From NCBI RefSeq assembly GCF_003752405.1, contig NZ_RKHK01000001.1:620001-684000 (forward strand): a stretch of 64,000 nucleotides of DNA, read 5' to 3'. The position numbers and the translations under genes are program-made. The notes under the pieces were generated by a model, which was not told the DNA's origin, searched no databases, and saw only the letters and a program-made list of their open reading frames with translations. Numbering within the stretch: position 1 is the stretch's first letter; every line of letters starts with the position of its first letter. Source of the DNA: Bogoriella caseilytica (lineage in GTDB: Bacteria > Actinomycetota > Actinomycetes > Actinomycetales > Actinomycetaceae). Positions 52,630 through 61,949 of the stretch are shown in pieces.

Positions 52630-54519
52630 TCACCGCCCCATGAGTCGCGCGAAGGCGCCTTCCCGTGCCCCGAGTTCCGCGGGAGCGCCGGCTTCGACCA
52701 CTCGGCCCTCCTCGAGCACGTGCACCCGGTCGACGTACTGCAGCACGGCACCGCGGTGGGCGATGAGGATGACCGTGCGCGGCGCACTCAGCGGCGTCGG
52801 TCCGCCATCGGCGCTTCGACCGGCACGGAACTCGACCAGTCGGCGCAACATCTCGCGCTGAGTGAGCGGGTCCTGGTAGGAGGTGACCTCGTCGAGCACG
52901 AGCACCGGTGCACCGCGCAGATACCCGCGCGCGAGCGCCAGACGCTGGGCCTGACCGCCGGAGAGCCGCTCCCCCTCCTCACCCAGCACGGTGTCGAGGC
53001 CCTCCGGGAATGAGGCGAGATCCAGGCAGGCCGTCTCGCAGGCCGCCACCAGCTCGGAATCCTCTGCCCCCGGGCGGACCAGGAGGAGGTTCTCCCGCAG
53101 GGTCCCGGCGAGCAGCACCGCTCGTTGATCCACCACGGTCACCGCCTGGCGCAGCTCCGCCAACGGAACGCGCCGGATGTCGATACCGTCGAGCCAGACC
53201 GCTCCGCCCTCGACATCCCAGACCCGGGCGAGCAGTCGCGCGAGAGTGGACTTGCCCGACCCTGAGGCGCCGACCACGGCCACCACGGAGCCGGTCTCGA
53301 CGTCGAGATCGAGACCCCGCAGCACCGCCCGGCCCGTCTGGCCGTCGCCCGCCGCCTTGCTCGCCGATCCGTGGCCGGGCCCTGCTCCCGCGGGCCTACC
53401 GGACCCACCGGCTCCAGCGGGCTGACCGACCCGGCCAGTCCCACCGGGCCCGGGATAGCGGAAGCGGAGGCGTTCGAAGTGCACGTCGCCGCGCACCGCG
53501 CCGAGATGTTCTGAGTCTGCCGGATCAGCGACCGCGGGTTCCTGCTCCTCGAGGTCGCGGAGGTTGCGCGCACTGGCCAGGGCCGCCGGCAGGGAGATGG
53601 CGAAGGCCTCCACCGAGGCGAGCGCCGGGGCGATGCCCGGAACAAGGGCCACCGCCACCAGCAGTGCGGCCATGGAGATCTCGAGGTCGTTGACCAAGGG
53701 CAAACCCACAGCGAGCAACAGGAGGATCGCGGCGAGCTGCCATCCTGCCTGCACCCCGGCGCGCACCGCGAGCGGCCTGGCCTGCGCCGCGCGTGCCTCG
53801 GCGATCTGGGTGCCGAGACGGTCGATCCGGGCGGCACGCTGTTCACCAGCACCAAGGGTGGTCAGTTCCCCCAGTCCCCGGACGTTGTCGCTGATCTCCT
53901 GGGTCATCCGGCCGCGCAAGCCCACCAGACGTCGCTCCCGGGCACCCGCCGAGCTGCGGCCCACCACGATCAGCAGCAGGGCCCCGAGCAGGTAGGCCAT
54001 GGCCAGGACGATCGCCGGCGCTGGGCCGGCCACCACGGCAGCCACGCCGACGGCCACGAGGGGCAGCAGTACGGCGGTGACGATCGGGGCGAGGGTGTGC
54101 GCGAAGAAGACCTCCACCCGGTCGACATCGCGCGTAGCGGCAGCGAGCAGGCGGCCTGAGCCCTGTTCGTTGATCGCCGGCGCCAGCGGCACGAGCCGGT
54201 CGTAGAGTCGCACACGCAGGGCCTCGAGCAGCCGGAAGGCCGCGACATGTCCGAGAATCTGCTCGCCGTAGCGCGATACGGCCTTCACTGCGGCGAGCGT
54301 GACCATCAGCGCCACCACCAGGCCCAGCCCGGGGACCGGTCCACCCAGTCCTGGCAAGCCATCCGGCTCAGCGACGACGTCGATGCGCGCACCGACCGCC
54401 CAGGCGGGCACCGCCAGCAAGGCGGCGCCGCACAGCAGGGAGAGGGTCCGCGCTGCGGTGGAGGCGAGGAGCAGGCCGGCGGCGGCGCGGGCCAGGCGCA
54501 GGAGATGAGCGATCACCAC
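52630..54519 (-). CDS. ABC transporter permease-ATPase, CydC/IrtB-like half of a heterodimer
   Basis: This 629-residue protein has an exporter-fold membrane domain (~1-310) and an ABC domain (Walker A GASGSGKSTLA, signature LSGGQAQRLALARG). A Gly/Pro/Ala-rich insert (~355-400) splits the start of the ABC domain. It resembles CydC in the stretch LLEALRVRLYDRLVPLAPA, but no cydAB genes are nearby. Its start overlaps the partner gene. As the last gene of a FecCD-type operon it may instead handle an iron chelate or haem, as IrtAB does. The function is unresolved. Confidence 0.78.
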   Translation of the reverse strand: MVIAHLLRLARAAAGLLLASTAARTLSLLCGAALLAVPAWAVGARIDVVAEPDGLPGLGGPVPGLGLVVALMVTLAAVKAVSRYGEQILGHVAAFRLLEALRVRLYDRLVPLAPAINEQGSGRLLAAATRDVDRVEVFFAHTLAPIVTAVLLPLVAVGVAAVVAGPAPAIVLAMAYLLGALLLIVVGRSSAGARERRLVGLRGRMTQEISDNVRGLGELTTLGAGEQRAARIDRLGTQIAEARAAQARPLAVRAGVQAGWQLAAILLLLAVGLPLVNDLEISMAALLVAVALVPGIAPALASVEAFAISLPAALASARNLRDLEEQEPAVADPADSEHLGAVRGDVHFERLRFRYPGPGGTGRVGQPAGAGGSGRPAGAGPGHGSASKAAGDGQTGRAVLRGLDLDVETGSVVAVVGASGSGKSTLARLLARVWDVEGGAVWLDGIDIRRVPLAELRQAVTVVDQRAVLLAGTLRENLLLVRPGAEDSELVAACETACLDLASFPEGLDTVLGEEGERLSGGQAQRLALARGYLRGAPVLVLDEVTSYQDPLTQREMLRRLVEFRAGRSADGGPTPLSAPRTVILIAHRGAVLQYVDRVHVLEEGRVVEAGAPAELGAREGAFARLMGR

Positions 54520-56198
54520 TCCCCCTCCCCGTCGGTGGCCACGGCGTAGTAGCCCTCGCCCTCGGTGAGCTCCTGCGGGGTGCCCAGTGCCACCGCGCGG
54601 CCCTCCTCCAGGACCAGCACTTGATCGGCCCAGGCCGTCGTGGCCAGGCGGTGGGCGATGAGGATGAGGGTGCGCTGGCCGGCCAGCTCCTGCAGCATCT
54701 CGGTGACCAGGTTCTCCGTGTGCCGGTCCAGATCGGCCGTGGGCTCGTCCAGCACCAGCAGCGGCGCACCCGAGAGTACGGCGCGGGCGATCGCCACGCG
54801 GCGCACCTGCCCACCGGAGAGCGCGCTGCCGGACTCCCCCACCGCGGTGTCCAGCCCGCTGGGCATCGCGGCGACCTCGGCCTCGAGACGCGCCAGGCGC
54901 AGCGCGTCCCAGAGCTCGTCGGTGGTGGCCTCAGGCTTCGCCAGCCGCAGGTTCTCCGCGATGGTGCCGCTGACGAGGAAGGGGCTCTGGGCGACCAGTA
55001 CGGAGGCGGCCTGCAGCTCCGCCCGGCCGGCCGGGGCGCCGTCCAGCTCGATCTCTCCCTCGGCCGGCAGCAGCCCGGCCATCGCGGCGGCGAAGCTCGA
55101 CTTCCCGGCCCCCGAGGGCCCGACGACGGCGAGCACCGACCCGGCGGGAAGGTGCAGGTCGACGTCGCGCAACACCGTGGAACCGCCGCGCGTCACGGCC
55201 AATCCACGCACCGTGAGGTCGGCGGTGTCTGCCGGCCGGGCCGGCACCGGTATCCGGGCGGGGGCGCCGGCCACCAGGCGCTGCAGCCCGGACTGCTGAG
55301 CACGCCCACCGAGGCCGATGTAGAAGGAACGGCCGAGCTTGTCGATGGGCTCGTTCAGCAAAGTGGCCAGCAGCACCACGGACAGGGCTGCGCCCCCACT
55401 GAGGGCACCGGCGTCGAGGCGCCACAGCGCGAGCACCGCCGCGGCGGTGACCATCACCAGGGAGAACAGGGCATCGTTGACGAGGATGACAAGCTGCGAG
55501 CGGCGCAGCAGGGCCACTGCTTCCTGGCGCAGGTCGGCCGCTGCCTGGGCGACGACGGCGCGGCCGCGGTCGCTGGCGCCCATCAGCACGAGGGAACCGA
55601 GGGTGCGCAGCATCTCGGCGAAGCGAGCCGACGCCTGGGCGGACAGCCGCCGGTAGCGGGCATTGCGTGCGCGGAAGAGCCGGATGAAGAAGCCGGAGAC
55701 CACTGGCACGAGCACCACCAGCGCCGTCAGGAGGCCGGCGATCAGTGGGTCAACAGCGATCGCCACGACCACCAGCACCAGGGTCGGCGCCGTGAAGGCG
55801 GCCAGCGACGGTCCGATGAACTCGGCGCGGTAGGCGGCCACGGCCTCCACGGCACGGGTGAGCTGGTAGACCTCACCGCCGGTCGCCCGGCCGGGTGCCG
55901 CGTCGCGGGAGAGTGCGCTGCGGATCCCGCGAGCGCGCCAGGACTGCTCCTCGGCGCCCTGCAGTCGCGGCGGTTCGGCCGCGGCCCACGCGGTGCATGC
56001 CACCGCCAGCGCTGCGGCCACCTCGGCCGCCAGCAGGGGGGTGCTCAGGCCGAGACTGCCCTGCCGGTAGCCGAGACCGACCACGTCGACGGCCGCGCCC
56101 ACGGCGAGGAAGACCACCGCCAGTGACAGGGTGCGCAGCCAGGAGAGCGCGACGCCGAGCCATGCCCTTCGGGGCATGTCACCTAGGACCTCGCGCAT
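54513..56198 (-). CDS. ABC transporter permease-ATPase, CydD/IrtA-like half of a heterodimer
   Basis: This is a 561-residue partner half-transporter: six-helix exporter domain, then an ABC domain with Walker A GPSGAGKSSFA, signature LSGGQVRRVAIAR and DEPTADLDRHTE. It is coupled to the second half by a 7-base overlap. The start is uncertain: ATG 56198 has GGAGG very close, while ATG 56246 overlaps the end of the binding-protein gene. The tight overlap with the siderophore-type genes argues against a stand-alone CydDC cysteine/glutathione exporter. Confidence 0.78.
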   Translation of the reverse strand: MREVLGDMPRRAWLGVALSWLRTLSLAVVFLAVGAAVDVVGLGYRQGSLGLSTPLLAAEVAAALAVACTAWAAAEPPRLQGAEEQSWRARGIRSALSRDAAPGRATGGEVYQLTRAVEAVAAYRAEFIGPSLAAFTAPTLVLVVVAIAVDPLIAGLLTALVVLVPVVSGFFIRLFRARNARYRRLSAQASARFAEMLRTLGSLVLMGASDRGRAVVAQAAADLRQEAVALLRRSQLVILVNDALFSLVMVTAAAVLALWRLDAGALSGGAALSVVLLATLLNEPIDKLGRSFYIGLGGRAQQSGLQRLVAGAPARIPVPARPADTADLTVRGLAVTRGGSTVLRDVDLHLPAGSVLAVVGPSGAGKSSFAAAMAGLLPAEGEIELDGAPAGRAELQAASVLVAQSPFLVSGTIAENLRLAKPEATTDELWDALRLARLEAEVAAMPSGLDTAVGESGSALSGGQVRRVAIARAVLSGAPLLVLDEPTADLDRHTENLVTEMLQELAGQRTLILIAHRLATTAWADQVLVLEEGRAVALGTPQELTEGEGYYAVATDGEGEW

Positions 56199-56214
56199 GC
56201 TCCTCCGACTCTGC

Positions 56215-57276
56215 TCAGAACTGCTCTGGATGGAGAATACGGGCAACCTCCTCGAGCCCGTCGCCGATAGCGAGGCCGGCCGAGCCGGAGACCAGCAGAT
56301 CCGAGACGGTGTAGACCCGCCCCTCGGCGATCGCCGGAACCTCGGAGACCGCGGCGGAGTTCAGGATCTCCTCGAACGGTCCCCGTCCCGCGCCGCGGAA
56401 GTCCTCGATGATGATCACCTCCGGGTCCGCAGCGATGAGCACTTCCGGATCAAGGTTCACCCCGCCACGCCAAGACATTTCGGCGGCCACGGACTCTCCT
56501 CCAGCCTGCTCGATGAGCGTGGACAAGGTCATTCCCTGGCCGACAGCCATGAGCTGGGGCCCCCGGGCCATCAACCCCATGGCACGGGGCCCCTGCTGGG
56601 CATCGGCGATGCTCTCCTCGACGGCGGCGATCTGTTGTTCCAGGGCTTCGGCGCGGTCCCGCGCCTCCTCCTCGGCCCCGAGCAGTTCCCCGAAGATCCG
56701 CACCATGTCCGCAGTGGCGGCGGGGTCGGAGAAGTCCGCACTGTCGAAGACCACCGTAGGCACTCCTGCCGAACGCAAGACCTCGGCGGCGTCGAGTTCG
56801 TTGTCGTGGCGCCCGGTCATCAGCACGAGATCCGGGCTCCAGGAGAGCAGCTGCTCCGGCTCGGGAGTGACGCCGGCCGGGAGGGTCTCCTCCACCTGGG
56901 CGCCGAGCTCACTGGCGTTGCCCTGCCCCGCTTCCGCGCTACCCGGCGCGATGGCCGCCATGCGGTCGGGGCCGGCCAGCTCGAGCGCGATGTCGGAGGT
57001 CTCCACCGACATCGACAGGATGCGCCGTGGCTCGGACTCCAGCTCGAGCTCGTCGCCGTAGATCGTCACGGTGCGCGGCCACTGCCCGCTCTCGTCCGCT
57101 CCCCCCTCGCTCTGATGATCGGCGGCGTTTTCTCCGGGCTCCTCAGCGCCATCCACCTCCGCCGCGGGAGGTTCGCCGGTGGCGTCGCCGGTCGTACCGC
57201 ACGCTCCCAGCGCCAGCGCGGCGGCGGCGCATGCGGCTGCGCCGAAGGATGAACGGAGAGGGGAGCTGAGCTTCAT
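56215..57276 (-). CDS. Iron-chelate/haem-type ABC substrate-binding lipoprotein
   Basis: This 353-residue class III (FepB/BtuF-like) binding protein has lipobox LGAC (Cys26), an acidic linker (~27-65), then PRRILSMSVETSDIALELA and WSPDLVLMTG, typical of the fold. IIIEDFRGAGRGPFEEIL and VYTVSDLLVSG lie in the second lobe. It would bring an iron complex or corrinoid to the FecCD permease. ATG 57276 follows AAAGG. Confidence 0.9.
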   Translation of the reverse strand: MKLSSPLRSSFGAAACAAAALALGACGTTGDATGEPPAAEVDGAEEPGENAADHQSEGGADESGQWPRTVTIYGDELELESEPRRILSMSVETSDIALELAGPDRMAAIAPGSAEAGQGNASELGAQVEETLPAGVTPEPEQLLSWSPDLVLMTGRHDNELDAAEVLRSAGVPTVVFDSADFSDPAATADMVRIFGELLGAEEEARDRAEALEQQIAAVEESIADAQQGPRAMGLMARGPQLMAVGQGMTLSTLIEQAGGESVAAEMSWRGGVNLDPEVLIAADPEVIIIEDFRGAGRGPFEEILNSAAVSEVPAIAEGRVYTVSDLLVSGSAGLAIGDGLEEVARILHPEQF

Positions 57277-57306
57277 GATGGCCTTTCGGTCGGAGACGTC
57301 GGTCGT

Positions 57307-58128
57307 TCAGGGGCGTCGGAGGGGCTGGAGGGGAGTGACGGTCAGGCCTTCCGGGCCGTTCTCGACCCGGGCGCGCACGCCGTAGACCTCGGCGAGCATG
57401 GTCACGGTGAGCACGTCGTCCGGGGGGCCGGTGGCATAGATCCGGCCGTGCTGCAGCACGGTGAGGCGATCGCAGGCGCGCGCGGCGAGGGTGATGTCGT
57501 GCAGCACCGCCACCACGGCGGCTCCGTCATCGGCGAGCGAGGACATCAGAGCCACGATCTCGAGCTGATGAGCGAGGTCCAGGGCGGAGACGGGCTCGTC
57601 CAGCAGGTAGGCACGCGGGGCCTGGGCGAGTTGCTTGGCCAGCATCACCAGCTGGCGCTGCCCACCCGAGAGAGTTCGTACGGAGCGCTCGGCCAGGTGT
57701 GCCACCCCGGCGCGCTCCAGGGACGCCGTCACGATCTGCTCGTCCGCAGCGCCGGGCTGACTCCACCGCGACAGGTGGGCGTACCGGCCCATGGCCACGA
57801 TCGCGCGGGCCGTGAAGTCCAGATCGACGCCGGTGTCCTGGGGCAGGAAGCCCACCACAGTGGCGCGCTCGCGGGCCCGAAGGGAGCTCAGGCCCACCTC
57901 GCCATCGAGCTGGATCTCCCCCTCGCCGGGCCGCACCAGGTGCGCGAGAGCGCGCAACAGCGTCGACTTCCCCGCACCGTTCGGCCCGATCAGACCGTGA
58001 ACTTCACCGGCGCGGGCTTCGAGGTCCACGCCGTGCAGGATCGGCACGCCTCCGAGCGCGACCCGGAGGCCCGCAGCAGTGAGCACCGGGGCGGCCCCTG
58101 CCGTGCGCGCATGGCTCGCCGGGTTCAT
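57307..58128 (-). CDS. FecE/FepC-type ABC ATPase
   Basis: This is a 273-residue ATPase with Walker A GPNGAGKSTLL, Q-loop FLPQDTG, signature TLSGGQRQLVMLAKQ and Walker B YLLDEPVSALD. ATG 58128 overlaps the permease stop (ATGA). Length and motifs match ATPases of siderophore/haem/B12 importers. It energises the FecCD permease encoded upstream. Confidence 0.93.
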   Translation of the reverse strand: MNPASHARTAGAAPVLTAAGLRVALGGVPILHGVDLEARAGEVHGLIGPNGAGKSTLLRALAHLVRPGEGEIQLDGEVGLSSLRARERATVVGFLPQDTGVDLDFTARAIVAMGRYAHLSRWSQPGAADEQIVTASLERAGVAHLAERSVRTLSGGQRQLVMLAKQLAQAPRAYLLDEPVSALDLAHQLEIVALMSSLADDGAAVVAVLHDITLAARACDRLTVLQHGRIYATGPPDDVLTVTMLAEVYGVRARVENGPEGLTVTPLQPLRRP

Positions 58129-59195
58129 CGTGGCGCGCTCCGCAGCACCAGGACCAGCAGCACCGGTGCTCCCACCAGAGCGGTGACCACGCCGGTCTGC
58201 AGGATCACCGGGCTGAGCAGGCTGCGCGCCACCAGATCGGCCACGGAGAGGAACACCGCTCCTACGGCGACCGAGACCGGCAGCAGCCGGCGGTGATCGG
58301 GGCCGAGCACCAGGCGGACCAGGTGCGGCACCACCAGGCCCACGAAGGCGATCACGCCGGTCACGGCCACCGTGGCGGCGGTGACCAGCGCTGCGAGGGC
58401 AAGCACCAGCTGGCGCACCGCCGTAGTGGAGACCCCGGTCGCTGCTGCGGTCTCCTCCGAGAGCACCATGAGATTGAGCTCGCGCGCGAAGCACATCAGC
58501 ACCGGGACGCCGAGCAGCACTGGCAACGCCGCCAGCCTCACGTCGCTCCACATCGTGGCCGTCAGATCACCGTTCAGCCAGAAGATCGCCTGCTGCACGT
58601 CCGCAGAATCGGGGGCATTGGCGATGGCCGCGGCGATGACCGCGCCGAGCAGCGCATTCAGCGCCACTCCCACCAGCAACAGCGTGGCCGCCGAGCCCGG
58701 CCGGGCCACTCCGGCGATCAGCTGCACGAGCGTCACGGCGGCGAGCGCCCCGCAGAAGGCTCCCAGCGGCAGAGTCCAGGGCGAGGTGGCCGCCACTCCC
58801 GTGACCAGCAGCAGCACCGCAGCGGCCGCGGCGCCGGAGGAGACGCCAGTGATTCCCGGTTCGGCCAGGGGGTTCCGGAAGACCGCCTGCATCACCGCGC
58901 CCGCGCAGGCCAGCGCACCGCCGGTCAGCGCCGCCAGGAGCGCACGCGGCAGGCGCACGGTCGAGATCAGCGCGGTGTGCGTGGTCTCGGCCTGCGGAGC
59001 GGGCCAGGTCACCGGCCAGCCGAGGAGATCCAAAGCCGCAGCCAGCACTGCTCCCGGCGGGGTGCGAACCGGCCCCAGGGAGGAGGAGATCACGATCGTC
59101 AGCAGCACGACGGTGACGAGTGCTGCGGCAAAAACGGCCGTACGTGCCCGACCTGGGAGCCGGGCAGAGACCCGCACCTCCTGGGCCTTCAGCAT
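58125..59195 (-). CDS. FecCD-family iron-chelate ABC permease
   Basis: This 356-residue permease has about ten helices. PRALLAALTGGALACAGAVM, FRNPLAEPGITGVSSGAA and VAVTGVIAFVGLVVPHLVRL are FecCD/BtuC signatures. Only one permease gene is present, so it should act as a homodimer. It is the first gene of a five-gene operon. ATG 59195 follows GGAGG. A Fur-like box lies 58 bases upstream. Confidence 0.94.
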   Translation of the reverse strand: MLKAQEVRVSARLPGRARTAVFAAALVTVVLLTIVISSSLGPVRTPPGAVLAAALDLLGWPVTWPAPQAETTHTALISTVRLPRALLAALTGGALACAGAVMQAVFRNPLAEPGITGVSSGAAAAAVLLLVTGVAATSPWTLPLGAFCGALAAVTLVQLIAGVARPGSAATLLLVGVALNALLGAVIAAAIANAPDSADVQQAIFWLNGDLTATMWSDVRLAALPVLLGVPVLMCFARELNLMVLSEETAAATGVSTTAVRQLVLALAALVTAATVAVTGVIAFVGLVVPHLVRLVLGPDHRRLLPVSVAVGAVFLSVADLVARSLLSPVILQTGVVTALVGAPVLLVLVLRSAPR

Positions 59196-59252
59196 GCGCC
59201 GTCCTCCAGCGGGCAGTGGCCGCTTCGTCAGCAGCCGACATCAGAACCTGAA

Positions 59253-59269
59253 GCGAGAATGATTATCGC
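59253..59269 (-). promoter_or_regulatory. Fur-family operator upstream of the iron-uptake operon
   Basis: GCGAGAATGATTATCGC is a 17-bp inverted repeat with two mismatched pairs around a central G. The AATNATT core is that of Fur/Zur boxes, not of DtxR/IdeR boxes. It contains a minus-strand GATAAT that may be the -10 of the operon. Confidence 0.65.
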
Positions 59270-59334
59270 TCTTGTCCAGTCTGCCTGAGCCGGCCGCCCG
59301 CGCGAAATGCGTGTGACGTGAGAAGGACCTCTGT

Positions 59335-60177
59335 CTACTCCCTGGCCTCGAGCGCCGCCTGATACAGCTCGCGCTTGCCCAGCCCGGTGCTCGCCGCCAC
59401 GACCGCAGCGGCATCCTTGAGGCGCTCGCCCTGCGCCACGCGCTCCAGCAGCTCCGCCACATGATCCTCCACCCGCGCCGCCTCCGGCTCGGCGCCAGCG
59501 ACCACGATGGTGATCTCACCGCGCACACCCTCTGCTGCCCAGCGTGCCAGCTCACCCAGGCCCTCCCTGCGGACCTCCTCGTAGGTCTTGGTCATCTCCC
59601 GGCACACCGCTGCCCGGCGGGCCGGGTCGAAGGCCTCAGCCATCGCACCGAGAGACTCCGCCAGGCGGTGCGGGGCCTCGAAGAACACCATGGTGCGCCG
59701 CTCCTCGGCGAGCCCAGCCAGTACCCGAGCCCGTTCACCGGCCCGGCGCGGCAAGAAGCCCTCGAAGCAGAAGCGATCCGTAGCCAGGCCGGAGAGCGCC
59801 AGCGCGGTGAGCACCGCCGACGGCCCGGGCAGCACAGTCACCTGCACACCGGCCTCAGCGGCGGCGGCGACCAGCCGGTAGCCCGGATCGGAGACCGAGG
59901 GCATCCCCGCATCGGAGACCACCAGCACCGTGGCGCCGCCAGCGGCCTCCTCCACCAGTTCCGGGGCCCTGCGGGCCTCGTTGTGCTCCTGGTACGAGAG
60001 CACGCGTCCGGTCAGCTCGACCCCCATGCGTGAGGTGAGCGCCCGCAACCGCCGGGTGTCCTCCGCGGCGACGACGTCGGCCTCATGGAACAACCGACGC
60101 AAGCGGGGCGGGGCGTCCTCGACGTCACCGATGGGCGTGGCGGCCAGAACGATCAAGCCCTGCGAGTCATGGGACAT
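59335..60177 (-). CDS. rsmI: 16S rRNA 2'-O-ribose C1402 methyltransferase
   Basis: This is a 280-residue tetrapyrrole-methylase-fold enzyme. [48 protein letters not shown] and [16 protein letters not shown] are family signatures. The C-terminal [20 protein letters not shown] is the RsmI HTH-like tail. ATG 60177 gives the normal N-terminus. It is divergent from the mannosyltransferase gene; only 28 bases separate them. The rsmI/pmt pair is common in actinobacteria. Confidence 0.96.
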   Translation of the reverse strand: MSHDSQGLIVLAATPIGDVEDAPPRLRRLFHEADVVAAEDTRRLRALTSRMGVELTGRVLSYQEHNEARRAPELVEEAAGGATVLVVSDAGMPSVSDPGYRLVAAAAEAGVQVTVLPGPSAVLTALALSGLATDRFCFEGFLPRRAGERARVLAGLAEERRTMVFFEAPHRLAESLGAMAEAFDPARRAAVCREMTKTYEEVRREGLGELARWAAEGVRGEITIVVAGAEPEAARVEDHVAELLERVAQGERLKDAAAVVAASTGLGKRELYQAALEARE

Positions 60178-60192
60178 GGGTTCAGTCTCTCG

Positions 60193-60208
60193 TAAGCTCG
60201 CCGCTGTG
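60193..60208 (+). promoter_or_regulatory. Leaderless promoter -10 box of pmt
   Basis: TAAGCT (60193-60198), seven bases, then GTG at 60206. No Shine-Dalgarno. Confidence 0.5.
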
Positions 60209-61888
60209 ACCTCTGCCCTGCCGGAGACGGCGCTCTCCCGTGAGGACACGCTGCGCGCACGGCTCGGGCTGCGCCCGGCCGGCGAGCGGCTCAGCCCAAC
60301 CCTGCGCCTGTGGGGATGGATCGCCCCGCTCGCGATCGCCGTGCTCGCCGGTGTGCTGCGCTTCGTCCGGCTCGACCATCCGGGCCGCCTGATCTTCGAC
60401 GAGACCTACTACGTCAAGCAGGCCTACTCGCTGCTGAGCATGGGCTACGAGGGGCGCTGGGGCGGAGAGGACGACGACCGAGCTGACATCGACGCTCGCT
60501 TCTCCGCCGGGAACACCTCTGACCTCACTCAGCGAGCCGACAATGTGGTGCATCCGCCCCTGGGCAAGTGGCTGATCGCCGTCGGCCTACGGATCTTCGG
60601 CCACGACAACGGATGGGGGTGGCGCTTCAGCACCGCGTTGGCGGGCACACTGGCGGTGCTACTGCTCGCACGCCTGGCGCTGCGACTCTTCGGGTCCATC
60701 GCCCTGGCGAGCACCGCCGGGCTGCTGCTCGCACTCGACGGGGTCCATCTCACGCTCTCGCGCACCGGCCTGCTGGACGTCTTCCTGTCCACGCTGGTGC
60801 TGCTCGGTCTGTGGTGCGTGGTGCGTGATCGCGAGACCAGCCGCGCCACACTGGCTCGTCACCACGCGCAGGCAGCGGCGCCTGCGGATCAGGGTGCCGT
60901 GGGGGCCGAGGTGCAGCGGGAGACACCCACCGCAGGGGCCGGCGTCAGATGGTGGCTGATCGCCGCCGGAGTTGCGCTCGGAGCGGCCTGCGCGGTGAAG
61001 TGGTCGGGCATCTATGCGGTAGCGGTCTTCGGCGTGCTGGCTTACGTCTGGGACGCCTCAGCGCGCCGCAGTCTGGGCGAGCCGAGGTGGCTACTCGCCA
61101 GTGTCTGGCGCGGTGGGATACCGGCCTTCCTGGCCCTGGTGCCCACCGCAGCGCTGACCTATGTGGCGGGTTGGGCCTCCTGGTTCCTCAGCCCGGGCGC
61201 GCGCCGCCGCCAGTGGGCCGCCGAGCTGCGTGAGGCCGGCGAGGAGGTCCCGCGGAGCTGGCTGCCGGACGCCGTGAACTCCTGGTGGGAATACCACCGA
61301 TCGACCTGGGAGTTCCATACCGGTCTGGACTCCGAGCACACCTACATGTCCCACCCCCTGCAGTGGCTCGTCCAGCACCGGCCGGTCTCCTTCTACTGGC
61401 CCGATCTTGGCCCGAGAGCGCAGGAGTGTGGCGCTGAACGGTGCGTGGAGTCGATCGTCAATCTCGGCAACCCGGTGCTGTGGTGGTGCGCGGCCGCGGC
61501 ACTGCCGCCACTGGTGGTCCTCGCCACTCTGGGCCGTGACTGGCGGGCCTGGGCCATCGTGGCCGGGTATGCCGCCATGTTCGTGCCGTGGCTCGCTTAC
61601 CCGGATCGGACGGTCTTCAACTTCTATTCCGTCGCTTTTGTGCCCTACGTGGTTTTGGCCCTCACCTTCACGCTCGGCTGGCTCACGGGCCTGCTCGGGC
61701 CACCGGAGCACACCCGGGGGTGGGAGTCGCCGCGGATCGGCGGAAGCGGCCGCTGGCGTTATGCCCCCCTGGCGGCTGTGCTGGCCCTGAGCGTGGCCGC
61801 CGCCGTCTTCTTCTGGCCGATCTGGACCGGAGAACCCATGGCGTATGAGGCCTGGCAGTGGCGCATGTGGTTGCCGAGCTGGATCTGA
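60206..61888 (+). CDS. Dolichyl-phosphate-mannose-protein mannosyltransferase family (PMT)
   Basis: This 560-residue GT39 membrane enzyme would O-mannosylate secreted proteins from polyprenyl-phosphate mannose. [16 protein letters not shown] carries the catalytic Asp-Glu in the first loop, and [16 protein letters not shown] is the conserved HPPLGK motif. There are about ten helices, with a large external loop around residues 350-420 ([15 protein letters not shown]). The C-terminal [15 protein letters not shown] is family-typical. The start is set by the leaderless TAAGCT box. Likely substrates are lipoproteins and wall proteins such as the Rpf enzymes (inference). Confidence 0.94.
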   Translation: MTSALPETALSREDTLRARLGLRPAGERLSPTLRLWGWIAPLAIAVLAGVLRFVRLDHPGRLIFDETYYVKQAYSLLSMGYEGRWGGEDDDRADIDARFSAGNTSDLTQRADNVVHPPLGKWLIAVGLRIFGHDNGWGWRFSTALAGTLAVLLLARLALRLFGSIALASTAGLLLALDGVHLTLSRTGLLDVFLSTLVLLGLWCVVRDRETSRATLARHHAQAAAPADQGAVGAEVQRETPTAGAGVRWWLIAAGVALGAACAVKWSGIYAVAVFGVLAYVWDASARRSLGEPRWLLASVWRGGIPAFLALVPTAALTYVAGWASWFLSPGARRRQWAAELREAGEEVPRSWLPDAVNSWWEYHRSTWEFHTGLDSEHTYMSHPLQWLVQHRPVSFYWPDLGPRAQECGAERCVESIVNLGNPVLWWCAAAALPPLVVLATLGRDWRAWAIVAGYAAMFVPWLAYPDRTVFNFYSVAFVPYVVLALTFTLGWLTGLLGPPEHTRGWESPRIGGSGRWRYAPLAAVLALSVAAAVFFWPIWTGEPMAYEAWQWRMWLPSWI

Positions 61889-61934
61889 AGGGCACGCTGA
61901 ATCCGTGTGGAGGGCGGCGCGAGGCTTCGCCCTT

Positions 61935-61949
61935 TACCCTCGAAGGATG
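61935..61949 (+). promoter_or_regulatory. Leaderless promoter -10 box of the SDR gene
   Basis: TACCCT (61935-61940), six bases, then ATG at 61947. Confidence 0.45.

Noticed and set aside
52630-56198. Annotation as a plain cydDC cytochrome-bd assembly exporter
   Set aside because: Similarity is real but cydAB are absent here and the genes are fused to a FecCD-type operon, so the name was not adopted.
59930-60205. N-terminal extension of the mannosyltransferase into rsmI
   Set aside because: The added residues are antisense to rsmI; GTG 60206 has a promoter box and gives the family N-terminus.
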